In this document: positions 1-8,267 of the stretch, in pieces
Numbering within the stretch: position 1 is the first letter of the stretch
Layout of the letters: the number at the start of each line of letters is the position of its first letter
From: an uncultured Bacteroidales bacterium
GTDB lineage: Bacteria; Bacteroidota; Bacteroidia; Bacteroidales; ML635J-15
Reading direction: 5' to 3'
Length of the DNA: 46,025 bases
Assembly (NCBI GenBank): GCA_937899245.1
Contig: CALDKB010000015.1
Span: 1-46,025 of the forward strand
Made by a program: the position numbers and the translations under genes
Notes under the pieces: generated by a model
What the model was told of the DNA's origin: nothing
The model's database searches: none
What the model saw: only the letters and a program-made list of their open reading frames with translations

Positions 1-865
1 CAAGCGAGTAGTCGACAGGACGAAAGAAAACAACAGGATTGAAGAACTCGAACGAGAGGAATTGGCTCGACATTACCGACTCGAACAGGCCAACATTTAC
101 ATGTTTGCCAATGCGGCAGTCGAGGTAGTGGGTGACATTGTATTTGTGTCGGTTTATGTCGTCAATTCTTAAGTTCTGGACTGTGGAGTTGTAAAGCATC
201 GACCACTCGCACGAATATTTGAAATTTAAAAATTCGCTTTCAATCTTTAAGTATGGATGGTTGTTGCTGTAGTCGGATTGGAGCAGAGAATGGTATCCGT
301 CGCCGTAGAAATGACGTCCGTTACCGGCTTCGATGCTGAAAAATTCAACAGGCGTGTAGTTGATGTTGAAAGTCTGCTCAAAGAAGAATCCTTTTGCAAG
401 GTTGCGCTCGCTGTATAGACCCCACAGATAATCGAAATTGTATGCCGGCGTTATCTTTTCGCTTTTGCGGTATCCGTATGTTTCGGCTAGACTGTAGCTG
501 ACATTCAGTTTGTCGTCAAGCGAGAAATCGACAAGAAAGCCAAGGGTTTCTCCTATGCGCAAGTCGTTCTTTGGGTCGAAACCATTATCGCCTAACGAAA
601 GTTCGTACAACGGCAAAATGTTTAGGTAAATGTTTTCTTTTTGCAAGTTATAACCGATAAAATCGCTGAATTGTGCTATGGAATCCGACAATTCTGTCGT
701 CTGTGAGGTCCTATATGGCTTCATCGACGAGTGTGTTGTTGCCATTTTGCCATTTGCCGACATTTCTATATTGCGGGCAACGCGGAAATCGCGTACTTGT
801 AAGTTTTGAGCATTTATCGTTAATGCCGAGAGAATAATTATTGATAATATTAATAGTTTTTTCAT
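1..865 (-). CDS. RemB/Wzi-like outer-membrane beta-barrel protein (3' part beyond window)
   Basis: The reading frame stays open from the ATG at 863-865 to the window edge, about 288 codons, so the C-terminus is missing. It opens with a Sec signal peptide (MKKLLILSIIILSALTINAQ). About halfway it carries the phrase GDGYHSLLQSD and, near the edge, FNPVVFFRPVDYSL. From memory, such phrases occur in Bacteroidota proteins annotated as gliding protein RemB or Wzi-like capsule-assembly barrels. The upstream gene has the matching phrase GDGYHSMILSD, so the two are tandem paralogues. The 11-base gap suggests co-transcription. A role in capsule or surface assembly is inference; an outer-membrane location is likely from the signal peptide and the alternating aromatic/polar strands. 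Confidence 0.6.
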   Translation of the reverse strand, partial: MKKLLILSIIILSALTINAQNLQVRDFRVARNIEMSANGKMATTHSSMKPYRTSQTTELSDSIAQFSDFIGYNLQKENIYLNILPLYELSLGDNGFDPKNDLRIGETLGFLVDFSLDDKLNVSYSLAETYGYRKSEKITPAYNFDYLWGLYSERNLAKGFFFEQTFNINYTPVEFFSIEAGNGRHFYGDGYHSLLQSDYSNNHPYLKIESEFLNFKYSCEWSMLYNSTVQNLRIDDINRHKYNVTHYLDCRIGKHVNVGLFESVMSSQFLSFEFFNPVVFFRPVDYSL

Positions 866-876
866 TGTACTAAGTT

Positions 877-2433
877 TTAATAATTGTTTCTCAAAGCAGT
901 TCTAAATCCTATACTTGCATAGTAGTTTGAGAATCCACCGCCAAGATCGTAAAGTGTAAATCCTGCAAACCATTGCATACGGCTAACAGGATTCATTTCG
1001 TAGATAAACTGAAAATCGAAGCAATCTTTTGGATAGATGAAATAATCAGAAGGGTAGTTTGTGACAGTATTGTTTGATATGCTAGGTAAACTTGGCGAGT
1101 ATTCGTATTTTGCTAATAGTTTAAATTGTTTTATCTGATATGAAAGCATTGCTGTTATTATATAGCCATCCGTATTCTGTGGAATTGTCAATGGTTGACC
1201 GTAATTAGTGTTGATGGTGTATATATGTGCAATGTCAAAATTGCCTTCTGTAAAACTTCCAGTATAATTGGAATTATGTTTCTGTGCTATAATTGAAGAT
1301 ACGTTAGCCTCGGCAAGGAATGTCAAATTCTTAACGTTGAATAAATTGTGATTTTTGTAGCCGATTTGAACGTCTAAGCTTGCTTGTCTATGCCAACAAA
1401 TGGTGTCGCTAAATCTTGTCTCATTAAGAGCTAGCTGTGCATAGAAAATTCCAATTTTCTTATTTTCGTACGAAACGTTGGCTCCGAATTTCGAGTTTGT
1501 ATTATCAACTCCCAAAGGAAGAAATATTCTTGCAACTGGAATTCCTTGCGCCAGTCCGCCCCAGAAAGTCTTGTTCTTGTGATTAATTACACTTTGCTCA
1601 AAGAATGTGAACTGCCATCCGTTTTGCGGATTGTAGGTCATTAGGTGGTAGGTTGCAACTTTGCTTTGCTTGTCGGCAGTTTCTACATTTGTATTGTAAC
1701 TGGAGTATTGCATTAATCTGGTTACAAGGTTCGTGTATTCCCACTTGCCGAATTTTACGCTGGTTTTTACGTATGGCATTGGAGTGGCAAAGTCCGAAAG
1801 AATCATCGAGTGATATCCGTCGCCGATGAAAAGGCGGTCGTAGCCGAGCGTAATGTTCAGGCAGTCGATTGGTTTTACAGAAATGCTTCCGTAGGCATTG
1901 GCATAGTCGAATTCGGAGTAGCCCGAAAGTTTTTTCACGCGTGCGTAGCCGGGAATATTGCCTTTGTAACGATAAACGGCATCTTCGAGATATGCAGGCA
2001 AAACAGCTTGGTTTTCGTAGAAACTTGTATTCAGATATACATATTTGCTCAACTTTGCGTGGACAAGGACTCCACGAGTGTTTGTGTAGCCGCCAATGTG
2101 CTCGTCGGTACCTATGTTGCGCAAACGGTTGTAACGGAAATCGAAGACAGGGTCTACATAGACCTTGTAGTCGTCATTACGTATTATGAATAGATGCTCG
2201 TGGAAGAGTTTGCGCACCCACCAGTTTTTTTCAGCCTTGTCGTTTTTGGGGAAAATAAGACTGTCGTACAGTTCGTTTTCAACTCCGGTTGCAGGTCGAA
2301 TCACCGTGTTGATTCCATTGAAATATATTTCGCAGTCGCGCAGGTTCTGCAAGTGTCCCAATGTGAAGTCGTATTGGGCAAATGATGGAATCGCGAGAAT
2401 TATTATTATAAATATTAAAGCAAATTTCTGCAT
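877..2433 (-). CDS. RemB/Wzi-like outer-membrane beta-barrel protein
   Basis: This is a 518-residue protein starting at MQKFALIFIIIILAIPSFAQ, a clear Sec signal peptide. An ATG 51 codons upstream in the same frame is rejected because it would place a hydrophobic tail before the signal peptide and lies upstream of the apparent promoter at 2452-2482. The body is rich in alternating aromatic/polar strands typical of a barrel. The central segment GYDRLFIGDGYHSMILSD matches the paralogue immediately downstream and, by recollection, RemB/Wzi-like proteins of Bacteroidota. It is the first gene of a two-gene unit. Substrate and function are unknown; a part in exopolysaccharide or surface-structure assembly is inferred only. 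Confidence 0.6.
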   Translation of the reverse strand: MQKFALIFIIIILAIPSFAQYDFTLGHLQNLRDCEIYFNGINTVIRPATGVENELYDSLIFPKNDKAEKNWWVRKLFHEHLFIIRNDDYKVYVDPVFDFRYNRLRNIGTDEHIGGYTNTRGVLVHAKLSKYVYLNTSFYENQAVLPAYLEDAVYRYKGNIPGYARVKKLSGYSEFDYANAYGSISVKPIDCLNITLGYDRLFIGDGYHSMILSDFATPMPYVKTSVKFGKWEYTNLVTRLMQYSSYNTNVETADKQSKVATYHLMTYNPQNGWQFTFFEQSVINHKNKTFWGGLAQGIPVARIFLPLGVDNTNSKFGANVSYENKKIGIFYAQLALNETRFSDTICWHRQASLDVQIGYKNHNLFNVKNLTFLAEANVSSIIAQKHNSNYTGSFTEGNFDIAHIYTINTNYGQPLTIPQNTDGYIITAMLSYQIKQFKLLAKYEYSPSLPSISNNTVTNYPSDYFIYPKDCFDFQFIYEMNPVSRMQWFAGFTLYDLGGGFSNYYASIGFRTALRNNY

Positions 2434-2451
2434 GCTGTGTAATTTGAATTG

Positions 2452-2482
2452 CAAAAATATAAAATATATGAAGAGCATCAAT
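2452..2482 (-). promoter_or_regulatory. Bacteroidota-type promoter for the barrel operon
   Basis: On the minus strand ATTG (2482-2479), a 19-base spacer and TATTTTTG (2459-2452) fit the Bacteroidota housekeeping consensus TTTG-N19-21-TAnnTTTG. Transcription would start near 2445, about a dozen bases before the ATG at 2433. This supports the shorter start. Confidence 0.6.
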
Positions 2483-2579
2483 TTTTTGTGATGCTTTAAG
2501 TGCTTAATCTTTAATGCGAAAAGCAGAAAAATAATAAAAAAAACATCACCGCGATATAGCTTAAAAATGTAATTTAATG

Positions 2580-2611
2580 TTTGCATGATAATAAAAAACG
2601 CAATATTTTTG
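2580..2611 (+). promoter_or_regulatory. Bacteroidota-type promoter for the 2640 gene
   Basis: TTTG at 2580-2583, a 20-base spacer and TATTTTTG at 2604-2611 match the Bacteroidota -33/-7 consensus exactly. The predicted start site lies about 20 bases before the ATG at 2640. Confidence 0.65.
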
Positions 2612-2639
2612 CAAAACTTTAACTAATAAAAATAATAAT

Positions 2640-2948
2640 ATGACTGATTTAGTTCAAAAACAGAATGCACCGTATGCAGTAGCTGCATTGGTATTGGGTA
2701 TTTGCTCTATCGTTTTCGGATGCTGGGGTATTGGTTTAATTTGTGGTATTGTTGGTCTTGTATTGGCAAAGAAGGCTGCTGCTGCATTGGCTGCAGATCC
2801 AGAAAACTTGACTGGCGAAGGTATGATTAAGGCTGCAAAGATCACTTCTATTATTGGTATCGTTCTTGGCGCTTTGGGTATCCTCTACTGGTTATTCTTT
2901 GTAGTTATCTTCGGTGCTGCAGTGTCATCAATTATCCCATTCTTATAG
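2640..2948 (+). CDS. small two-helix membrane protein (DUF4190/CCC-motif-like)
   Basis: This 102-residue protein has a short polar N-terminus and a long hydrophobic stretch (about residues 12-43) broken by the cytoplasm-like segment AKKAAAALAADPENLTGEG. A second stretch follows (about residues 65-100). The pattern of a hydrophobic pair around a charged, alanine-rich link resembles DUF4190-type 'CCC motif' membrane proteins, which in Bacteroidota often sit next to a DUF2752 gene, as here. An upstream promoter with both boxes supports expression. The biochemical role of the family is not known. The next gene starts only 4 bases after the stop, so the two are probably co-translated. Confidence 0.7.
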   Translation: MTDLVQKQNAPYAVAALVLGICSIVFGCWGIGLICGIVGLVLAKKAAAALAADPENLTGEGMIKAAKITSIIGIVLGALGILYWLFFVVIFGAAVSSIIPFL

Positions 2949-2952
2949 GATA

Positions 2953-3249
2953 GTGGAAAAACTTATTCAGTGGTTAAGCGGGCATTCGTTGCCCTGCTTC
3001 CACAAACAACTATTTGGATTTAGTTGCCCGATGTGCGGATGCCAGCGGGCAATTATTCTTTTGTTGCAAGGTGATGTGCTGGGCTGTATCGAGCAATTTC
3101 CGCCTATAGTAGCATGGGCGGCAACGCTAGTTGCATGCCTAATTCTTTTTTTGTCGAAAAAAATGACACGTCGCTGGGCGTGGATTATTGCAGGAGTAAA
3201 CCTCGCAATGTTTTTGTTCAACTGGGTGTACCAGAATGTGAGGTTCTGA
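2953..3249 (+). CDS. DUF2752 membrane protein
   Basis: This is a 98-residue protein if it starts at GTG 2953, four bases after the preceding stop; an earlier GTG at 2914 would overlap that gene by 35 bases. The core GFSCPMCGCQRAIILLLQGD (two close cysteines, then an arginine) followed by a proline-rich turn and two hydrophobic helices is the DUF2752 signature. The family is common in Bacteroidota and often partners small dispanin/CCC-like membrane proteins such as its upstream neighbour. Function is unknown. The C-P-x-C-G-C cluster could bind a metal, but that is speculation. The non-ATG start is the main uncertainty. Confidence 0.75.
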   Translation: MEKLIQWLSGHSLPCFHKQLFGFSCPMCGCQRAIILLLQGDVLGCIEQFPPIVAWAATLVACLILFLSKKMTRRWAWIIAGVNLAMFLFNWVYQNVRF

Positions 3250-3259
3250 AACTAATTTT

Positions 3260-4381
3260 CTACCAAATCATCTCCAGAATTATTCCGTTCGATACAAACA
3301 TTCCTTTTGCGGTAAGCGAGAATTGTTGTCCGTTGAAGGTGTACAGATCTTCAGGTAGCTTTGCTATAGCGTCTTTTAGGTGATTTGCTTTTTGCCTGCC
3401 AAAATTTTCTTCGATTTCAGCTAGGTTCAGTCCTTTGGCTGTACGAAGTCCTAGCATTAGCGTTTCTTCAAATATGTCGTCTGGGTTAAGTTGCTCAGCG
3501 GTGCTGTATCCGTCGTTTTCGTCAATCTTTTCGCAGTATTCTTTTACATTGGCAATGTTCCACGAACGTGTATTATTGTAATAGGAGTGCGCCGCTGGTC
3601 CAAATCCAAGATATTCTGTCCTGTCCCAGTACGATGAATTGTGCCTTGAGTGGAATTTGGGTTTGCCAGCATTGGAAATCTCATAGTGTTCAAATCCGTT
3701 CTCACGTACTTTTTGGTCGAATATTAGGAATTGCTGAAGACATGTTTCGTCATCGGCTGGCTTGTATTTGCCTTCTTGGGTATAGCGATGGAGTAGGGTG
3801 CCTTCTTCGATGCCAAGGCAGTAGCACGAAATATGTGTAATCGGTAGCGAAAAAGCAATGTCGAGTTCTTGTTCCCACATTTCGTTAGTTCGACCATTTA
3901 TGCCATAAATCAGGTCGATGCTGATGTCATTGAATCCACAGTCGCGTGCAATTTTTATGCAGTCAATAGCTTTTTGTGCTGTATGACGCCGCTTGAGAAA
4001 TTTCAGCATTTCATCATCGAAGCTTTGTATGCCGATACTAAGCCGATTAATGCCAATTTTGCGCAATGACGATAGATATTCAGCATCAAGATTTTCTGGA
4101 TTCGCTTCAAATGTTATTTCTGCATTGCTGTCAATATCATAATTGGAACTAATTGACGACAAAATGCCTTTAATCTCCTCAATGCTAAGGCTAGATGGTG
4201 TGCCGCCACCAAAGTATATGGTATTTATGTTCTTGTCGGTCAGTTGCGATTTGCGCAATGAGATTTCCTTGCTTATTGCCTTGCAATAGTCCGGAATCAA
4301 TGATTTTAGCGCTATGGAATAGAAGTCGCAGTATATGCACTTTGACTTGCAGAAAGGGACATGAATGTAAATGCCAGCCAT
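3260..4381 (-). CDS. hemW: HemW, radical SAM heme chaperone
   Basis: This 373-residue protein opens with IHVPFCKSKCIYCDFYS, the CxxxCxxC cluster (Cys11, Cys15, Cys18) that binds the [4Fe-4S] centre of radical SAM enzymes. The SAM-binding FGGGTPS follows near residue 58. IGIQSFDDEMLKFLKRRH and a HemN-type C-terminal domain identify the HemN/HemW group. The length (about 375) and absence of the longer HemN N-terminal extension favour HemW, a heme-binding chaperone, over true coproporphyrinogen dehydrogenase. It lies 21 bases downstream of the DUF2807 gene on the same strand, so it is probably the last gene of that transcript. It converges with the DUF2752 gene. Confidence 0.9.
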   Translation of the reverse strand: MAGIYIHVPFCKSKCIYCDFYSIALKSLIPDYCKAISKEISLRKSQLTDKNINTIYFGGGTPSSLSIEEIKGILSSISSNYDIDSNAEITFEANPENLDAEYLSSLRKIGINRLSIGIQSFDDEMLKFLKRRHTAQKAIDCIKIARDCGFNDISIDLIYGINGRTNEMWEQELDIAFSLPITHISCYCLGIEEGTLLHRYTQEGKYKPADDETCLQQFLIFDQKVRENGFEHYEISNAGKPKFHSRHNSSYWDRTEYLGFGPAAHSYYNNTRSWNIANVKEYCEKIDENDGYSTAEQLNPDDIFEETLMLGLRTAKGLNLAEIEENFGRQKANHLKDAIAKLPEDLYTFNGQQFSLTAKGMFVSNGIILEMIW

Positions 4382-4402
4382 GTAAAGCTAAACAATAAAA
4401 GT

Positions 4403-5101
4403 TTAATCTTCGTCGACATAGTGCCATAGTATCCTGTCTGTTCCGTAAATCGAAACATCGCCAGTGCCAGTAAGCCAAACTTCGGCACCGTCGGTTGCGT
4501 ATGCTTCTACATAGCCGGAGCCTTCATTTTCTACATTGACCCATTGTGCGGTAAGATAATAGCAGTCGACATCGCCCGAACCTTCGTTTTCTATTTCATT
4601 GGTATCGGTAACGCCCTTGGCAATTATTAGTCCGGAACCGGAATTCTCAATGTAAATCTCCTGTGTTTCTATGTTTAATAGCTCGATGGTGCCAGAACCG
4701 TAATTCCTAACATGTGCATGCTGGCGGACAAGGTCCGACATATACACATACCCGGAGCTATAGTTTTCGATGATATAGCAGCTGGGCATATAAACTGTCA
4801 GCTTAATGCCATATTCAGACCTTAGGCGGAATGATTCTCTTTTCTTGATAATCAGCTTTTCGTCCTTGACGTGAACGTCAATGTAATTGATGACATTTGA
4901 TTCAGCAGTAACGTAAACCCTATATTCATCCGAAGGTATTATGTCGACGTCAAATGGTCCATCGCAACGTACGCTGTTGAAGTGCTTTGAGATGCTTTTT
5001 TCTTGAGTGACTATGTTTCCGTTGCCTTGTATCTTTTCTCCGCAAGAGCAGAAAACAACTGATATTACTAATGCTGAAATTGCAATAATTATTCTTTTCA
5101 T
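4403..5101 (-). CDS. DUF2807 (head GIN domain) lipoprotein
   Basis: This is a 232-residue protein from ATG 5101 (MKRIIIAISALVISVVFCSC). The leader ends in a loose lipobox, with Cys20 the likely lipidated residue. The mature part begins GEKIQGNGNIVTQEKSISKH and then shows regularly spaced short strands with repeated GSG units (YSSGYVYMSD, NYGSGTIELL, NSGSGLIIAK, NEGSGDVDCY, NEGSGYVEAY). This is the right-handed beta-helix rhythm of the DUF2807 'head GIN' family. A longer frame beginning at 5194 would bury the signal peptide and is rejected. Its role is unknown; it is presumably anchored in the outer membrane or periplasm. It is followed by hemW. Confidence 0.85.
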   Translation of the reverse strand: MKRIIIAISALVISVVFCSCGEKIQGNGNIVTQEKSISKHFNSVRCDGPFDVDIIPSDEYRVYVTAESNVINYIDVHVKDEKLIIKKRESFRLRSEYGIKLTVYMPSCYIIENYSSGYVYMSDLVRQHAHVRNYGSGTIELLNIETQEIYIENSGSGLIIAKGVTDTNEIENEGSGDVDCYYLTAQWVNVENEGSGYVEAYATDGAEVWLTGTGDVSIYGTDRILWHYVDED

Positions 5102-5150
5102 ATTATGAGATTTAAATTCTTTATAATCTTGATTTTTCTTGGGACTTTCT

Positions 5151-5297
5151 TCATGTAAGTTTCCATCCACCCACAATGGTTTCGATGTATTCAATGAGAC
5201 TCGATACTACAACAATCTTGCCGTTTTCTGTTATTGGCTTAGCTATCAACGAGGTCGAGATTAGTAAGGCTAATAATATTGCAGATAGATATCTCAT
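5151..5297 (-). CDS. small secreted peptide, unknown
   Basis: This is a 48-residue frame from ATG 5297: MRYLSAILLALLISTSLIAK, a credible Sec signal peptide, followed by about 27 residues rich in valine and isoleucine. A strong minus-strand promoter lies only a few bases upstream (5310-5341), so the frame would be nearly leaderless. It could be a genuine small exported peptide, a leader for the DUF2807-hemW transcript, or the N-terminal remnant of a lost gene. No family is recognised. The gap to the DUF2807 start is about 50 bases. Confidence 0.4.
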   Translation of the reverse strand: MRYLSAILLALLISTSLIAKPITENGKIVVVSSLIEYIETIVGGWKLT

Positions 5298-5309
5298 TAA
5301 ATTTTTTGC

Positions 5310-5341
5310 CAAAATTAATAATGTTTTTGCATGTTCGCAAT
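5310..5341 (-). promoter_or_regulatory. Bacteroidota-type promoter driving DUF2807-hemW
   Basis: On the minus strand ATTG (5341-5338), 20 bases and TAATTTTG (5317-5310) fit the -33/-7 consensus. It overlaps the region of an opposing plus-strand promoter candidate (TTG 5346-5348, 21 bases, TATTTTCG 5370-5377) for the 5392 gene, giving a compact divergent promoter. Confidence 0.6.
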
Positions 5342-5391
5342 AATGTTGTGGGATTGCACGAAAATGTTGTATTTTCGCATTATTATTTAAT

Positions 5392-6273
5392 ATGGTAAAG
5401 TTGCTTTCACATAGCGAAATTGATTTTGTCAAGTACGACGAATGCATTGAAAAATCCATGCAGGGCAAGGTGTATGCAATGTCGTGGTACTTGGATGCGG
5501 TTTCCCTCAATTGGTCGGTCTATGTGGTTGGCGACTACGATGTTGTGATGCCTGTGCCACTGAAACGGAAGTTCGGACTTGTGTATGCATTGCAACCGCA
5601 GTTCTGCCAGCAGCTGGGAATTTTCTCAAAGTCGTGGTTCTCTAAACTTCAGGCTCGCGAACTCGTTGGAAAGCTGCCTTTCCTGTATCGTCTTTGCTTC
5701 AACAGCGGAAATATGGATGTCTGCGCTGGAAAAACTGCTCGCCCGAATTATGTTCTGGACTTGAGCGCCGACTACGAAATGCTTAATGCAAGCTTTTCGT
5801 TGCAGTGCCGCCGCAATGTGAAAAAGGCAAAGACATTTGTGCAACGGGTTGCCGAAATCTCAAAGGACGAATATCTGTCGTTCCTTTGCGAAAATGCAGG
5901 ACAGTGGATGGGAAAAGTGCAGATTCCTGTTTTGACAAGGCTTATCGACAATGCTATTTTGGCTGGCTGTGCCGAGTTGGTGTCTGTCCGCGATGTGCAG
6001 AATAATGTTCTTGCTGCAGTATTTTTTATAAGGTGGGGCGGACGGTTGTATTATCTGTCGCCAGTGTCGAGCGAGAAGGGAAAGCAGTGCCAGTCGATGA
6101 CATTTTTGCTGAACGATATAATTGAGCGTAATGCAAATTCGTCGCTTCTTATCGATTTCGAAGGTTCGGCAATCGAAAGCATAAAGAATTTCTATGAGGG
6201 TTTCGGAGCAAAGGACGAGCCTTATCCAATGCTTGAGAAGAATATGTGGGTAGCGAAGATGTTGGGGAAATAA
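5392..6273 (+). CDS. FemAB/GNAT-like acyltransferase
   Basis: This is a 293-residue protein without signal peptide or membrane segment. The layout fits the BioF2-like/FemAB acetyltransferase fold: an N-terminal half with YAMSWYLDAVSLNWSVYVVG and VMPVPLKRKFGLVYALQPQF, then SLQCRRNVKKAK, and a C-terminal half with VLAAVFFIRWGGRLYYLSPV and SLLIDFEGSAIESIKNFYEG. The last phrase matches the D-FEGS...-FY-GFGA pattern seen in such proteins in Bacteroidota. The substrate cannot be read from sequence; FemAB relatives transfer aminoacyl groups to peptidoglycan precursors, while others modify lipids or sugars. It is transcribed alone from a probable promoter that abuts the start. Confidence 0.7.
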   Translation: MVKLLSHSEIDFVKYDECIEKSMQGKVYAMSWYLDAVSLNWSVYVVGDYDVVMPVPLKRKFGLVYALQPQFCQQLGIFSKSWFSKLQARELVGKLPFLYRLCFNSGNMDVCAGKTARPNYVLDLSADYEMLNASFSLQCRRNVKKAKTFVQRVAEISKDEYLSFLCENAGQWMGKVQIPVLTRLIDNAILAGCAELVSVRDVQNNVLAAVFFIRWGGRLYYLSPVSSEKGKQCQSMTFLLNDIIERNANSSLLIDFEGSAIESIKNFYEGFGAKDEPYPMLEKNMWVAKMLGK

Positions 6274-6395
6274 GAAGTTTTTTGATAGTTGTAATGCTGT
6301 ATGGGTAGCGTTACATTTTTTTGTTTTCAATAAATCTTTTTTTGCATTTCAGAGTCTTTATTGTAGATGCATCTAAAATTTTAAACTAAAAAAAG

Positions 6396-6905
6396 ATGAA
6401 CAGAGAAAACAACACAACAATGAATGAATTTGCGGAACTGCTACGATGTGAACAGCCTCATTTTATGAGGTACGCTTGTTACCGGCTTGGCGACACAGAT
6501 GATGCGAAGGATGCTCTACAGGAAACTTGCCACAAACTTTGTGACAAATTCACAGCAGATGATGACAATGAGGTGAAAAACTTGAGAAATTACATTTTCC
6601 GCACTCTGGCGAATGTCTGCACAACAAGGCTTTCTCAGTCGAAACGACTCGAAACTATTCCTTTGGACCCTCGCTTCGATATGGCCGACATTCAATCGGA
6701 AAGCAACGAGGACGACTTAAAACGCATCGTCAAGCTGCTTGACGAGATTCCGGAAGAACAAGCCGAGGTCATTCGTCTTAGAATTTATGGTGACAATAGT
6801 TTCGCCGAAGTGTCCGATATTTTATCGGTACCGTTGCCAACGGTGAAATCCCGGTTCCTTTATGGTCTCGAGAAAATCCGCAGAGCTATGAAACAAACTA
6901 ATTAA
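6396..6905 (+). CDS. ECF-type RNA polymerase sigma factor
   Basis: This is a 169-residue protein. Region 2 is visible in HFMRYACYRLGDTDDAKDAL followed by QETCHKLCDKF (about residues 21-55). Region 4 is LDEIPEEQAEVIRLRIYGD with the helix-turn-helix FAEVSDILSVPLPTVKSRFL near the C-terminus. The size and two-domain layout are those of extracytoplasmic-function sigma-70 factors. It may instead start at the second Met (6420), which begins the conserved part. The anti-sigma gene follows after 23 bases, so the pair is an operon. The inducing signal is unknown, and I see no clear consensus promoter in the 120 bases upstream, which would be consistent with self-dependent transcription. Confidence 0.9.
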   Translation: MNRENNTTMNEFAELLRCEQPHFMRYACYRLGDTDDAKDALQETCHKLCDKFTADDDNEVKNLRNYIFRTLANVCTTRLSQSKRLETIPLDPRFDMADIQSESNEDDLKRIVKLLDEIPEEQAEVIRLRIYGDNSFAEVSDILSVPLPTVKSRFLYGLEKIRRAMKQTN

Positions 6906-6928
6906 TTAACCCCAAAAGAAAAATTATT

Positions 6929-8203
6929 ATGAATTGCGATGAATTTAAAAACAAGGTGGCTGATCTTTTCGATACCACCATCGATATGCAAACAAAGGCT
7001 GAATGTAACCAGCACATGGCTGAATGTGCAGAATGTAGAACCTATTACGAGGAATTGTCAGAGACTTTCAAGGCTCTGCAACCGCAACCAACAGCCTCAA
7101 AACAAAAAACTACTGTCAAGCGCCATTTCATTTGGCGTCCTGTTGCTGCCGCTGCAATATTCTTGCTCGGCGTTGTAATAGGGTGGAACCATTTCTTCTC
7201 GACACCAACAGTGGCCGCCGACACGCGTGTCGTTTACCTTGAACAGGGAATCCGCAGCGTGCAGAATGTTGGCAGTTTCAAGATGACGGTCTTCGCTCGC
7301 ACTTTGCCAAACGAGAACTTTGCTTATTTCGATCCCAAAGCCGACTTCTTGGGAATAGATATTGTACTGATGCGACAAAACGATAGCGTTTTTTATCGTG
7401 TGGAAAAGCAGGGCGGACGCAGCATTGTATGTGATGGGGACTCACAATACATGTGGATTCCAGACGACCTATATGTAAAAGGTTACCGTTCTGTCAATTT
7501 CCTCGAAAATTTTGTCAACCTGCTTTATCCTGAACGATTGCTATCAATGCAGATTTCGGCAATCTATTTCTCAGAGAAAAACGAGGTGATACGCACAGAA
7601 ACCGATTCTACCATTACCATAACATTCAAAGGAACGGATAAAAACAACGACTTGCAGCAATTGCTAGAAACCGGCAAGATGGGCGATTGCGAAGTGGAAG
7701 TGGAGAATGTATTCTCAAAGAACGACGGATTGTTACGTTTTGTAAAGCTCTGGCTTGTCGAAAAAGGTAAGAAGACTCTTTTGCTATATATCGACAATAT
7801 CCAGTACAATATTATTATGAGTCGCGCTAGTCTTGTACAAGTTCCAGATGTACAGTGGGTTGATTGTGCCGAACAGATGGCTGAAATGACAGAATTACGA
7901 CTTCGCCAGCTGCAAAACGAGACTGCTGCACAAGCTGCACAACGCATAATTCAGTCTATAATCAGTGGTAACACCAGCAATGCGAACGAGGCTTTGATTT
8001 ATTACAAGAATAATCTGGCAGACCTAATTAAGCAGATGAAAGGCTGCAGGGCTACAAATTTTCAGGAGCGTCGCGACAAAGGTTATGCAGGAACATACGT
8101 CTTTTACACACTTATATATCCCGATGGCAAGAGCGTTGACAGGCATATTGCTGTGAGAAACGACAATGATAAACATATATGGATTGCTGACGGTGGATTG
8201 TAG
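6929..8203 (+). CDS. membrane anti-sigma factor with zinc-finger head and large periplasmic domain
   Basis: This is a 424-residue protein. The N-terminus has the zf-HC2 zinc-binding anti-sigma motif: Cys3 and the H-x3-C-x2-C cluster HMAECAEC near residues 29-36. One transmembrane helix follows (FIWRPVAAAAIFLLGVVIGW, about residues 68-88), then about 335 periplasmic residues. The periplasmic part is rich in beta strands (VGSFKMTVFARTLPNENFAY, RSIVCDGDSQYMWIPDDLYV) and recalls LolA-type lipoprotein-binding folds, which would suit an envelope-stress sensor; that comparison is inference. It lies directly after its sigma factor and ends before a strong terminator. This makes it a typical sigma/anti-sigma pair with an unusually large sensor domain. 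Confidence 0.85.
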   Translation: MNCDEFKNKVADLFDTTIDMQTKAECNQHMAECAECRTYYEELSETFKALQPQPTASKQKTTVKRHFIWRPVAAAAIFLLGVVIGWNHFFSTPTVAADTRVVYLEQGIRSVQNVGSFKMTVFARTLPNENFAYFDPKADFLGIDIVLMRQNDSVFYRVEKQGGRSIVCDGDSQYMWIPDDLYVKGYRSVNFLENFVNLLYPERLLSMQISAIYFSEKNEVIRTETDSTITITFKGTDKNNDLQQLLETGKMGDCEVEVENVFSKNDGLLRFVKLWLVEKGKKTLLLYIDNIQYNIIMSRASLVQVPDVQWVDCAEQMAEMTELRLRQLQNETAAQAAQRIIQSIISGNTSNANEALIYYKNNLADLIKQMKGCRATNFQERRDKGYAGTYVFYTLIYPDGKSVDRHIAVRNDNDKHIWIADGGL

Positions 8204-8224
8204 AATTAAGACGTTATATTAACA

Positions 8225-8250
8225 AAAAAGCCCGCATTTGCGGGCTTTTT
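8225..8250. terminator. bidirectional intrinsic terminator
   Basis: A perfect 11-bp stem (AAAAAGCCCGC / GCGGGCTTTTT) around the 4-base loop ATTT has runs of A and T on either side. It therefore ends both the plus-strand anti-sigma gene and the minus-strand kdd gene. Confidence 0.95.
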
Positions 8251-8267
8251 ATTTGATTCTCTATTGA

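Noticed and set aside
2186..2491. 101-codon plus-strand frame opposite the barrel gene
   Set aside because: It runs antisense to a well-supported gene and its promoter; its content is not protein-like.
5860..6330. 156-codon minus-strand frame antisense to the FemAB-like gene
   Set aside because: It is the antisense shadow of a gene with clear family motifs, and it has no start context or domain.
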